64,000 bases of DNA. Origin: Golubevia sp. BC0850 (lineage: Eukaryota > Basidiomycota > Exobasidiomycetes > Golubeviales > Golubeviaceae). This document shows positions 9,514 through 19,398 of this stretch, piece by piece (the stretch's first letter is position 1; each line of letters begins with the position of its first letter). The translations under genes and the position numbers were made by a program. Below the pieces are notes generated by a model. The model was not told the origin of the DNA, did not search any database, and was given only the letters and a program-made list of their open reading frames with translations. The stretch is from NCBI GenBank assembly GCA_012976225.1, contig JAAVVG010000006.1, positions 806,001 through 870,000 on the forward strand, in the 5' to 3' direction.

Positions 9514-10026
9514 CCTGTTTTTGAAGGGATCCCTCAGTCTGAAAAGATTGAAGGAAGAATTCCTGTCAGGAGCGAAGGAATCAGATAAGGGGTCCTTGAA
9601 AGCAGATATGAGTTCATCCGACCTCTTGAAATATCCAGATCGCTCTTGATGAAGTTGGGATCTGGAAATCTGTTGGAAACTCTCTGACCTTCTTTCTATG
9701 TACGTATTCTGCATTTTGTGAATGGAATGACCGGTCCTCTTCTACCAGGGTCTTCTCCGGTGGGGATTGGCAGTTCCTACCTCATGCCTGCCCCCTATTC
9801 ACCCGACCATCACCTCACTTCTGAGGGCCTGAGGCCCTTCATAGATCAGCCGAAATGTCTTCATTGACCTTTTCTATGGATTTGTGTATCGGATCGACAC
9901 TCAAAAAGGTGTGTAAGACATCGATGATGGTCGATTGGCGTTTTCAGAGGGTGAGATGGTGAGAAATTAAAGCTATGTATGTTGTAAGATTCTTTGGAGT
10001 GGATTCGATTCAAGCTTTTCAGCATT

Positions 10027-10400
10027 AAAGTCGAGCCCGTCGAGCTTTCCGGTCATGATCTCAACTAGAGCTTCTGCGATTCCATAGACACTTGAATGTG
10101 GGTACTGATGTGCAATCTGTAAGAGCCAAGAAAGGGGTAAGAAAAGAAGGTCAGCCATCTGACGAGAGATAAAACTCATTGTTGACTGGGGCACTAACGG
10201 AATAATGGATGCATCGCAAAGCGTACATGGTTGTCGACGACTCTTCCTTTGTTACGAGGCAACATCGAAGTGACTCCTTTAAGGAAAGAAGGGAAGGAGA
10301 ACCAGAGTTAGAAATGGTTAAAGTGTGGGGGAGGCGAAGTCTACCCACCCGTGTTTCTAAGAAGGGGGTCGAGGAGAAGGAGAAGCTTTTCGGTCAGAGC
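10027..10400 (-). pseudogene. Truncated, broken copy of the GMC oxidoreductase 3' end
   Basis: Read on the minus strand, this stretch follows the 3' end of the GMC gene at 27074-29747: the intron before its small exon (ACCGAAAAGCTTCTCC), the exon with T-S-M-L-P-R-N-K-G and D-N-H, the C-D-A-S-I-I-P junction, the following intron and the last exon (H-I-S-x-H-I-Q, then Y-G-I-A-E-A-L-V). Introns are kept, so it is a DNA-level duplication, not a retrocopy. The small exon's reading is lost, a short gap follows D-N-H, and about five bases are missing after H-I-Q, shifting the frame. No upstream part (FAD-binding domain) is present. It is inverted and about 19 kb from the intact gene. Confidence 0.75.
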
Positions 10401-11312
10401 TCTCTTTTCGTGAATTTTCTGTAGACCTATCGTCTAGCTTCCACTAGACTACTTAGCTTGAGAGCTACTTCCGTAGCTCTGAAGCACCTAGGCCGAGGTG
10501 ATGAACGAATTCTTTTGAGTGGCAGTTCCGCAAGGGCTCCGTTCATTGGAAGGTAGACGCTCTCTCTAGGAGAGGAGACGCCAAGGAGGCAGCGGAGCAT
10601 GTCTCTGCTCCTCGACCTGTCCATTCACCTCCATTCTCCAGCTCGAGATTGATTGAGCATGCCGACTGACCACGCTGGTTATTCGATTTTAGCCAGCACT
10701 TCTTGAAAATGGTCCGCAATCATTAATTAATCATCTCGGACCTTGCAGTCTCAGCCTCAATTCATCTCTCAGCCCCGTTCTGCTTTGCTCTCAATCTCCG
10801 TCTCTTCTCTTCTCTTCGTCGCGTCTCATCCCTGAATCTCTAGCTCTTTCTTCTCTTTCGCTCTTTCTCTATGTGTCTTCGCCTTCTTCACCCCTTTGCG
10901 AAAGTCAAATTGCATTTGAACGCTAGGTCTCTTTCATCTGATCTTTTTCTTGGGTGTGGAAGTCTGATCTGCCTGCCGCCTGACCGACAAGGTCAAAGTC
11001 TCCCAAGTCTTCGGGTAGGGTACTGAGAATTAAACAAAAAAGCAAAAGAACCCGCAACTTCAAACACTCTTGAGAGAAATCCATCTAAACAGGAGTCAAT
11101 GAAGAAAAGTCAAAGAGAAAAGAACGATTATGTATTCAGAGGTGTAGCTAAGATCTCCAAGAGTCGAGATGTAGAAGGTTTGTACGTGTGAAAGAGAGTC
11201 AAAGGACTTTGACAAAAAGAGTGAGTAAAATGGGTGAGACATTTGTAGAATGGGCCAGCCTTACCACAGATGAAATGAAGAGTAGACGAAGAAGCTGGTG
11301 GAAGAAAGACAC
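10401..11312. other. Intergenic stretch, nothing supported
   Basis: It starts beyond the GMC remnant and runs to the Lys/His-rich locus. There are pyrimidine-rich blocks (about 10790-10880) and no frame with family features. Confidence 0.5.
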
Positions 11313-12030
11313 TTATTCCTTCTTGTCATCTTTGTGGTGCTTTGGCTTCTTCTCATGATGATGTTCAGGCTTCTTCTCGTGTTCAACCTTTCTTTCTTCC
11401 ATACCAGAGACTTCGTCTTCATCGACTTCTCTCCTTGGGTGCTTTTTGTGATGATGTTTCTTTGGTTCCTTTTCGTAATGTTTCTTGTCATCTTTCTTCA
11501 ACTTTCTTTCTTCGACTTGAAAAGTGGGCAAGAGACGAGGAAATCGGGGCGGGCCGGAGAAAGAGAAAGGAGAAAGGTCAGCTTCAAGTCAAATGTAAAG
11601 GGGGGCTGATGATGAACCAAAATCGGAGGTTTACTCAAGACTTTCATCTCTCTTTGACTTCTTGTCATGCTTAGGCTTCTTCTCATGATGCTTATTGGGT
11701 TCCTTCTGGTGATGTTTTCTATCATCCTTCTTCTCTTTTCTCTCTTCGACTGGCAGGACGGGGAACGAGAACGAGAAGGGGGTGAAGTCGGAAGAGATGG
11801 AAGCAAACAGTCAGAGCCAACACTCCAAGATAGTCAAAAAGTGACCCAAAATCTCCTCTCCGCCCATTCCTTCCCTCATACTCACGGAAAGATGGGGAAG
11901 CTTCAACATCTCTGGCGTCGATGTCAGCGTTAGACAGAGCTCTCAAATCGACAGAAGGTGAAATACTGGCTGCCATGGCTAGACTTGCAGCCAAAAGGAC
12001 CAAAGAGATGGTACGGATTGAAACCTTGTT
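11313..12030 (-). pseudogene. Lys/His-rich secreted-protein locus, probably broken
   Basis: A good signal peptide (S-L-V-L-L-A-A-S-L-A-M-A-A-S) and a short acidic segment with A-R-D-V-E lie in a first exon ending at 11886. Two later exons (11749-11642 and 11515-11313) are similar copies, each opening with E-E-R-K and rich in K-H-H, H-E-K-K-P and D-D-K-K runs, ending D-D-K-K-E. No ATG lies in frame between the TATA box and the signal peptide; the first ATG is at the end of the signal. The first copy also lacks two bases relative to the second near its start, so the splice from exon 1 runs into a stop. Either the gene is dead, or the start is non-AUG and the model is wrong. His/Lys-rich secreted tails are often metal- or wall-binding, but that is inference. 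Confidence 0.5.
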
Positions 12031-12116
12031 GGAACAATGAAGTTCGTCGTGTGTGGAAGGGATTGATGAGAAAGGGGGGGGGGTGGATGCCCTCGATTCA
12101 AACTTGAGGACGTCCC

Positions 12117-12125
12117 CCTTTTATA
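12117..12125 (-). promoter_or_regulatory. TATA box of the Lys/His-rich locus
   Basis: The minus strand reads TATAAAAGG about 90 bases before the signal-peptide frame, the same nine bases as at 3394-3402 and 9505-9513. An ATG would be expected between here and 12030, but none is present. Confidence 0.45.
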
Positions 12126-13232
12126 CCTTCAGCTTGACAACTGAACTTGGACCTGGCATTTAGAGACCCCCCTGGAAGCACGAAAAAGGCACAATGTTCG
12201 TTGCCGTTGCCGTTTGTACTCAGTGAGAAGAAGGAGGCGTCAATTTCTGTCCAACCTTCTCCCTCTGCCTCCAAACGCGACCAAACGCGACCTTGATGAA
12301 GCTCTCTATCCTTTCTGAATTATAAAGACACTCAATTGTCCCCCATGAAATGATAGTTGAGGGGATTCTGAGGTATTTGACTTCATTGTAACCAAGAATA
12401 ATCGATGCAGGACTTCAAAATGACTCCTCTATCTTGAAAAAGAGATTAAGCACTTGAAGCCTTGAAACGTCGCTTCACAAGGCGGTGACTCTCCAAAAAT
12501 GTCAGTCTGCTCTACCAAAAGTCTTCGATAGTAAACGAAGAGTCTATTGGGAGGAGATAGAGAGGATCGTCCAGACAATCGAGCCCAAAAGAGTACTCTA
12601 AGAGGCGGCCACTTGCCTTCAGAAGAGACCAAGAGTCGTATCAAAGCTCCATATTCTTAGACTCCGAATCATTTGACTATACTATAAACATCTAATTCCC
12701 AGAGTCTCGGGCCACAGATGTAGCAGATGTAGCGGGAGGAGAAGAAGAAACCAGGATGTGCGGCAAAAGACGCAGAAGACGCGTTTGGCGGCAGATTTAA
12801 AGATCCTGCTCCCGAACACATTTGCTCGAACAACCTTTGGTGGTTGAGACTATGATATAAATCAAACCCAGTGAAAAATGGTTGGAGCTTTTCATCTTTT
12901 AGAAGTCATTAGTCATTTCTCATTATCTCATTTCTCGAGCATGCTGAGAGACAACTCTGGACGTTTTGGCGCTTTGGCATTGGCGCCTGCGCGCCTTGAC
13001 CGCTTGACTTCTTCTCCTTTCTATTCTCCCACCCAATCCTCTCCTTGACTTAACCCAACGAATCCCTCACTCTCTTTTACTTCCTTTTTCGATTCCAATT
13101 TCTTCTCTTTTCCATTTGCTTTAATTGCCCCCCAATCCTCACGCTCTCTTACAGCCTCAATCAAACCTTCAAATCTCAAACAGCCCCTCTCTTCACTCCG
13201 ACAAACAACCCACAAAGAAACTTCCTTCTTCA
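12126..13232. other. Intergenic stretch, divergent promoter region
   Basis: It lies between the minus-strand Lys/His-rich locus and the plus-strand barrel protein. The 12429-12644 frame has no recognisable features. Pyrimidine-rich sequence (13010-13230) directly precedes the start at 13233 and looks like a fungal 5' leader. Confidence 0.5.
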
Positions 13233-14714
13233 ATGCGTTCTTCAATCACTCTAGCCTTCGTAGGCTTAGCTGCTTTAGTCAGTGCTTCGACTTCTCCAGA
13301 ACCAACTCCAATGGCAGGTTCAATGATTCGTCGTCACCGTCATCATGAAATCGCTGAGCGTGGTGTAGTTGAGGAATTGACTGAATCTCATTTGGTTAAG
13401 CGTCAATCCTACCAAGGATCTGCTACTTACTACGAGGTCCAAACTGGTAATGCTGGGTGAGTTTAATAGAATGGTACACTTTTCATGAGAGAGGGGTCAA
13501 CGTGGGCAAAGAGAGACGGCTGCATGAGAATAGGGGGACAGAAGTAGCACAAGCAGGAAACACCCTACCAGCTTCGACGAGCGCGCGCGCACTCTTTGAC
13601 GGATGACAGGATGGTTGATATCTATCAATTGAAAAGAAAAGGATAGGATTTGACATGACATCTCCGGTTGAAAAAAGTTCGAGGTGAACAACGAGTGGTA
13701 TTGATCGGGACTTGGGCTTGGCTGACGCCCCTTTCTTCTCTCCTCTTTTACTCTTCCAATTCTCCCAGTGCCTGTGGTTCTTACCTCAGCAGAAACGATT
13801 ACGTTGTTGCTCTAGCTCAACCTCTATGGGGAAACTTGAACGTCAAATCTCCACTCTGTGGTCAAACCATCACCATCAGTGCTAACGGTAAATCTACTCA
13901 AGCCACTATCATGGACGCCTGTCCAACCGGGGGAGGAAACTGTGGCGGTCCAGATTTGGATATGTCTCAATCTCTTTTCGAGTTCTTCAACCCAATCGGT
14001 GTTGGAAAGTTCTCCATTACGTGAGTACGTTCGACCTCTCGATCGCGCAAGTCAATTCAGCCAAATCTGACTGTATGCCTCTGTTTTCCTTTTTTCTTTT
14101 TTTCTTTTCTTTCTCTCCAAGCTGGTCTATTGGTGGTGGAGGAGGAGGACACTCCAGTGGAGGAGGAGGAGGAGGAGGAGGAAGCAACAACGACGATCAC
14201 AGTGAAGAAGATGCTGCTGCCGTGAGTTATTATTCTATCTCCTTCTCTGAGAGAACCATTCGCTTCCCTTCAATGTTCTAACCTCTTTCTTTTCTCAATA
14301 TGCCCTCAGTCTCGTAAGGCCGCCGCCGCCGCTTCCAGATCCAGAGAAGCCGCCGCTGCTCAATCAAGCAAAGACGCCAAAGCTGCAGCCGCCGCTTCCA
14401 GAACTTCAGCTTCAAGAGCCAGCGTCTCCTCTGTCTCTGCTGCTTCTGCTTCCAGATCCAGCGCTTCAGTTGCATCCGTCGAGTCAGTCTCTTCAGCCTC
14501 TCACTACTCAGTCACCAAGGCTGCCGCCAGATCTTCTTCCTCAGCTGCTGCTTCAAGATCCTCTGTAGCTTCAGTCTCTTCAGCTTCAGTCAAGGCCGAG
14601 AGGAAGAAGGCTGCTAAGGAATGGGCAGATGACCAAAAACGTCCTAAGAACATTGAGAGATTAGATGGAATCGTAAAGGGAATGTCAAACATGGTTAAAG
14701 CCGGTCACAACTAA
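13233..14714 (+). CDS. Secreted double-psi beta-barrel (expansin/barwin-like) protein
   Basis: Four exons, 13233-13456, 13769-14020, 14122-14221 and 14310-14714, encode 326 residues; phases agree throughout. Signal peptide 1-18. A Lys-Arg Kex2 site near 62 precedes the barrel domain (about 65-158). That domain opens G-S-A-T-Y-Y and continues A-C-G-S-Y, C-G-Q-T-I-T-I, the barrel motif I-M-D-A-C-P and D-L-D-M-S, and closes I-T-W-S-I. This pattern is that of the RlpA/barwin-like fungal family, which binds or loosens wall glycans; most members lack shown hydrolysis. It is followed by a Gly-rich linker and a tail of about 110 residues made largely of Ala, Ser, Lys and Arg with the repeating A-S-R-S-S/A-S-V theme, ending in a short charged helix. 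The tail is unusual for the family and may anchor the protein to the wall. Confidence 0.83.
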
Positions 14715-15957
14715 AGAAATTCACGAAAATAGAAGAGTCGCGAGTTTTCAAACAACCTTCCATTTAGCAAGTGATCATCTCTCAAGTCATACCAAGCTTT
14801 CCTTATTCCCCATTCATTCCATCGAGTTTCTCTTTTAATCTCTTTAACATCTTTCAAAGTTCTCGCAACCCCATAGTTCAATGGAAATTCAATTCTACCC
14901 AACTCAACTTAAAACAAGTCAACTGTCATTTGGAAGAAAAGAAGAACTGGTCTTCTATTCTTTTCTTTTCAACTGACTACTTTCGAAGTTAGTTTCAAAT
15001 CTTCAACACATAAAGTCACCCAGCTTTTTCTATTCTCGTTCTTGGTTCCTTTCTTCCTTTTCATGCCCCTCTACTGCTCCTGTTCCAAAAAAATTCTTTC
15101 TTTGCTTCTTCTAGAAATTTTTTCTACCCCTCTCTCTCTTCTTTATTTCTATTCGTAAAACCATACCCCTTTCTCTTCATTTCACAGAATCTCAAGCTCG
15201 AAGTTTGATTCTATTCTACCGTATCTCTTTTATTGGATGTTTCTCCATTTGTTTCCTTTCTCTTCCAATCCACCATGCTCTTTTTTCCCCTCTTCTCTTT
15301 AAGTCACTTCTGTCGATTACTGATAGTGAAGTAAGAGAGAAAGGAGATCAACTCATGCCAAAACCTTAAAGCCCTTACCTCTTTCTAAAGAACATTCTCT
15401 CCAATTTTTTTTCTCTTCTAAATGTTGCTCAGTTGATGCTCTTTCTGTTCCTTATTTCCATCTCGAATACACTTTATTTCATACGTTTCTTCGTGTTGTT
15501 TAGTGTCGTATCTCGTAGTCATTCCGTTTGCGATCTTTTCAAGATTCAGGCCTGACGCCTGACGCCTGACTGCTCACGTGCAGGCCAAATTAAGCCATCA
15601 AAGCCAAGAAATCGAGTACTTCAGACTTCAGAGAGCGCACCCTAACGACCGAACTAGAGCAAGATCTGATTAGAATCTCTTGTTGAGGCAAGGTCGCACC
15701 CCTGGTTCGTTTATCCGTTCCTTGATCAACGTCTCAACCACCAAAAGCTGAGTTTAAAGGTGTCAAGCATTTGGAGCGACTATATTAGCAAAATTTGGAG
15801 CGAACCTCTCACAGCTTCTCAGCACGACCAGTTGGAAGAGAGGGTCTTGAACTTGGAGCTAAGGATCGATTCCACATCGTTCTTCCCATCCAAACATCTT
15901 CCAATATTTCTTTCATCGGCCCAATTCTCCCGTTCCCTTACTTCCTGTCCCTTCCAA
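14715..15957. other. Long pyrimidine-rich intergenic stretch
   Basis: No gene was seen. There are long CT-rich runs typical of fungal leaders and 3' regions. A seven-base unit GCCTGAC is repeated three times at 15550-15570. The 15760-16062 frame only extends the dehydrogenase start upstream. Confidence 0.5.
15550..15570 (+). repeat. GCCTGAC tandem repeat, three copies
   Basis: Three perfect seven-base copies lie about 390 bases before the dehydrogenase start. No function was seen. Confidence 0.7.
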
Positions 15958-17115
15958 ATGTCCTCTCAATCGTTCAACGCCAAAACCACTGCCGAACAAG
16001 CAGCCCGAGCTTTCAAAGATCAAATTCAAGGGGAAAATGGTGAGTCTCAATCCGCCACTTGAAGGTCACCTCTTCTGAGTGACTGACCTCTCCTTCGCCG
16101 TCTTCGGTTCCCATTCATCTCAGTCCTTATCACTGGGTGCAGTCCTGGAGGGCTAGGGGAGGAGACGGCAAGGGTGAGAAGACCCTCGACATTGTCAACT
16201 ACTGTACGACGCTGACCTGTTTCTCGGCTTCCTCTTCTCCAATCAGGTTCTAGGTGCCAATGGAGCTGGGCTTTTAGTCTGCACCGGACGAGATCAGTCA
16301 AAAGTAGAGCAAGTCTTCAAGACAATCCGTTCCGAAACTCCTTCTGCCAACCTCCGTTTCCTCTCTTTGGACATCTCATCTCTCGAGTCCGTCAAGGCAG
16401 CTGCCCAGAAAGTCTTGGGGTACTCTGAATCTTTGGACGTCCTCATCGCTAATGCTGGAGTTATGGCCCTTCCAGAGTCCAAGACCGAAGAGGGTTGTCG
16501 TCGTCGCTTCAAGTACTCATGCTTATGGTGATATCAATTTAGAGAATCCAGGTTACATTCAAGGAACTGAAGGACAGATTTACGATGAATGGAATGCCTA
16601 CGGCCAAAGCAAAACTTCCAACATGCTCTACGCTCTTTCTCTTTCCAAGAAGCTGAAGAGCAAAGGCATCAAAGCCTTCTCTCTGCATCCTGGTGTACTT
16701 CAATCACCCTTATGGAGGAATCTTTCGGCTGCAGGTTGAGTGATCAATCTTCAGAAGAGCGGATCCGAGAGAAGTGGACTGGAAGAAAAACTAGGGGCTG
16801 AGCGACCTTCCACCTTGTCCTACCCCATCTCAACAGACCTCAAGCACTCTGGTGTCCTAACAGAAGATGGAAAGGAGACTGGAAAATTTGTAGACGTCGA
16901 TGGAAAGCTGTCTGATCTCAAGACAGTTCAGGAAGGCGCAGCTACTTATGTGGTTACTGCTTTCTCTCCCCTCATTTCCCGCCCAAGCTGGATCCTACAT
17001 CGTCGACTGTCAAGTCAGTAACGAATCCGCTTCACCTTGCACTAGGGACGAGGTCAAGGCGGATAAACTTTGGAAGTTGAGCGAAGAGTTGGTTGGCCAA
17101 AAGTTTGATTTCTAG
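15958..17115 (+). pseudogene. Short-chain dehydrogenase/reductase, damaged
   Basis: The reading starts in three good exons: 15958-16039, 16124-16173 and 16247 onward. They give an SDR N-terminus with the cofactor loop T-G-C-S-P-G-G-L-G, then D-I-S-S-L, N-A-G-V-M and K-T-E-E-G. Directly after this the sequence jumps, in another frame, to R-V-V-V-V-A-S-S-T-H and the catalytic Y-G-Q-S-K and H-P-G-V segments. The stretch of about 40 residues that normally lies between (with N-H-L-G-H) is missing. Near 16976-16985 a run of C shifts the frame again before the C-terminal Q-A-G-S-Y-I-V-D-C block, which ends F-D-F at 17115. Two faults make this a likely pseudogene of the retinol-dehydrogenase-like SDR group; an assembly collapse is the alternative. 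Confidence 0.6.
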
Positions 17116-17794
17116 TTCGTCGATTGGAATAAGGGGGGGGGGCGCGATATTTTGCTGTTGCTTGCGTTTATTTTGTTGGATGTCCTTCCTAATTACACGA
17201 TCCAATAGAGATTGAAAAAAGCTTTCATTGCTCTCTGTCAACAGATTCACTCGAAGTAAAAAGGAGACGATGCCCCTATCTGAACTCTGAAATCTCGACG
17301 ATCCGCGGCATCCGTTTGTCTCCAAGCGAAGTGTAAGATCACTCCAGGAATAGAAGGTCGACGTCATCCTAATCGGCCACTGGCCCCCTATTCTACCCAA
17401 CCCGAGTAAGTGGGAGCTCGGATGAAGAAAGGAAGGTTCATTTTTGGACGTTTGCAGTGGTGGCGTTTTAGGTGCCGGAGGTGTCCTTCTCTTCCTCCTA
17501 TATACTCACCCCATTGGATCTCTATCGCTTCCTGGCTTCCTCCCTTTGCTCTATCCTTGGAAGCCAACAGCTTCCAAATCTGCATGACTGGATGCCGCAA
17601 AAGATCTACTATCCGTGCAGAAGAGGAATCTCTTTCCTATTTGTATCGAAACCCCTTTTCCATTTGTTTCCCAATTTCCTTTTCCTCATACATTCTTCTC
17701 TCTCTCTGCATCTCATCAAGCATACCCTCTCAAGTCTTAACAATTACACTCTTTTAATTCACGTTCTCTTCACTCTAGAAAACTCAGCCTCAAT
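17116..17794. other. Intergenic stretch, promoter of the secreted coiled-coil gene
   Basis: A G homopolymer lies near 17133. A TATATA-like site near 17500 and CT-rich sequence run into the start at 17795. Frames at 17410-17757 and 17472-17798 overlap this leader and are hydrophobic without pattern. Confidence 0.45.
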
Positions 17795-19041
17795 ATGAAA
17801 TTCATCTCTCTCGCCCTTATTTCAGTCGCAACTGCTTCTTGCATTTCTGCCTCAACTTGCAAAAGCGGTTCATCTGGACTGGCCGAACCAGTCGATTTAC
17901 TCAAAATGATAGACGACTGCCAGCTCTCTGAGATGTCCGAATCAATCGCAGACGTGAGTATCGACGGAGCTGACGGTCAGAGTTGATGGTGACATGGGGT
18001 GGCGACAGGTTTGTGGGACTAATCCTATCTCACATCTTCTCTCATAGGCTGCTGCTTGTAACGGTGCTCATATGAAAGAGCTCAAAGCCGACTTCCAATC
18101 AAAAGCATCTAAGCTCCACAGAAAGGGGAGAAGATCAAACCAAGCTCAAGATGAGCTTAAGCAACTCGACACCGACTTCGGAAAGGTAAGTCAATGTTCT
18201 GTTGCCCTCTTCCAAACGAGTCAACTTATCGGAAACCTTCCCTTCTTTTTTCGATCTCAGTCCGTCGATGCCATGACCAAGCTAAATTCCGAAATCGGAG
18301 AGGCTCTGCTTTCTCTCAACAAGAAGATGGGTTCTGCCTTGAAAGAAGGAGAGAAGAACGTCACTTCTACCGTTAGCAAGGCCATCTCAAAGGGAGAGAA
18401 AGATGAAAAGAAAGTTCAGACCGATCTCAAAGATGGTGCCAAGAAGATTTCATTTGACATTAAGAACGGAACTGAAAGCATCAAGGCCAACATCGAAAAG
18501 GGAGAGAAGAAAATGTCCAAGGTTTCAGCATCCATGAAGAAAGAACAAGAAAAGAAGAAGGCTAACGGACTTAAAGCCATGGACAAAGTTTGTAAGGATT
18601 TCAAAGAAACTGATCTTCAAGATGTTGAAGATGGGTTCGAGAATTTTGGAAAGGCTTTGGAGACTTGTGAGTTGTTGAAGACGGGTTCGAAATAGGTTGA
18701 CAGATGGTGAACCGACACATCAACTACATGATTACATACTGAAACTAGTTCCCCGAATCTTAACCGTAATCGTACTGTCTCTTCTCCACACAGCCTTCCA
18801 GGACTTCAAGCCTTTCTCCCCCTACTTCAACTCCTCCAAGGCTTCAATGGAAGCCTTCGACAAGTCGATGACTTCTCTCTCTTCAGAGATGAAGACTTTC
18901 TCTGACAAGATGGAATGTGATCTCACTACCATTATTAACTCCACAGAAATCTTAATCAAGGATATCATGAACATGGCCTCCTCTAAAGTCGGCGACTCCC
19001 CAGCCTCTGCCATCGAGGACATCGTTGAAGCGATCGTCTGA
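17795..19041 (+). CDS. Secreted Lys-rich coiled-coil protein, unassigned
   Basis: Four exons, 17795-17953, 18048-18185, 18261-18666 and 18794-19041, encode 316 residues. The last donor (GTGAGT at 18667) is needed: reading through would stop at 18695 and lose a C-terminal part with the same character. Signal peptide 1-19. A Cys-containing domain follows (cysteines near 22, 43 and 57), then a central Lys/Glu helix with a loose 15-residue theme around E-K-G-E-K-K and D-I-K-N-G-T-E-S-I, and a C-terminal helical part with one Cys. The helical, small-residue composition recalls fungal hydrophobic surface-binding (HsbA-like) or galactomannoprotein domains, but I cannot make the match firm. It is secreted or wall-associated. 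Confidence 0.65.
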
Positions 19042-19398
19042 TCTCCTTCACCAACCATTTACTTTACATTCATTTTCCTAGTAGTTCTCGCATTTTAATG
19101 CTTCCTTTGATGGTTATTCGTCTTTCCCTTCGTTTTCAAAGCTTGAGCTAGTCTCGCTTTCTGCTTTCTACTTACTAAACTTCGTCTTGACTCTATCATC
19201 TAGATGTCTTCTTTTGCAATCTGATGTCTCTTTTACTTTTCAAACACTTTCGATTCTAAGCAAGTTCTCTTTTCCTTTAAAAAGGAAAAAGGGGGGGGGG
19301 TCACAATCCTGCAGAACAGTCTTCAGTATCGAGCCAAAAGGTCGACTTTTCCTAAAGAAATAGCCCCAAGTTAGAAATACATACGCCAAATTCGAACC
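19042..19398. other. Short intergenic gap between convergent genes
   Basis: It holds the 3' flanks of the secreted coiled-coil gene and SF3A1, with a G homopolymer near 19290. Nothing else was seen. Confidence 0.5.

Larger units (their letters stand above)
9339..10026. other. Upstream region of the secreted gene, no other gene seen
   Basis: It contains the palindrome at 9409-9422 and the TATA box at 9505-9513. Frames at 9418-9714 and 9467-9649 overlap this promoter on opposite strands and show no family signal. Confidence 0.5.

Noticed and set aside
16976-16990. Possible intron in place of the frame shift in the dehydrogenase
   Set aside because: No donor and acceptor pair lies within the few bases between the two frames.
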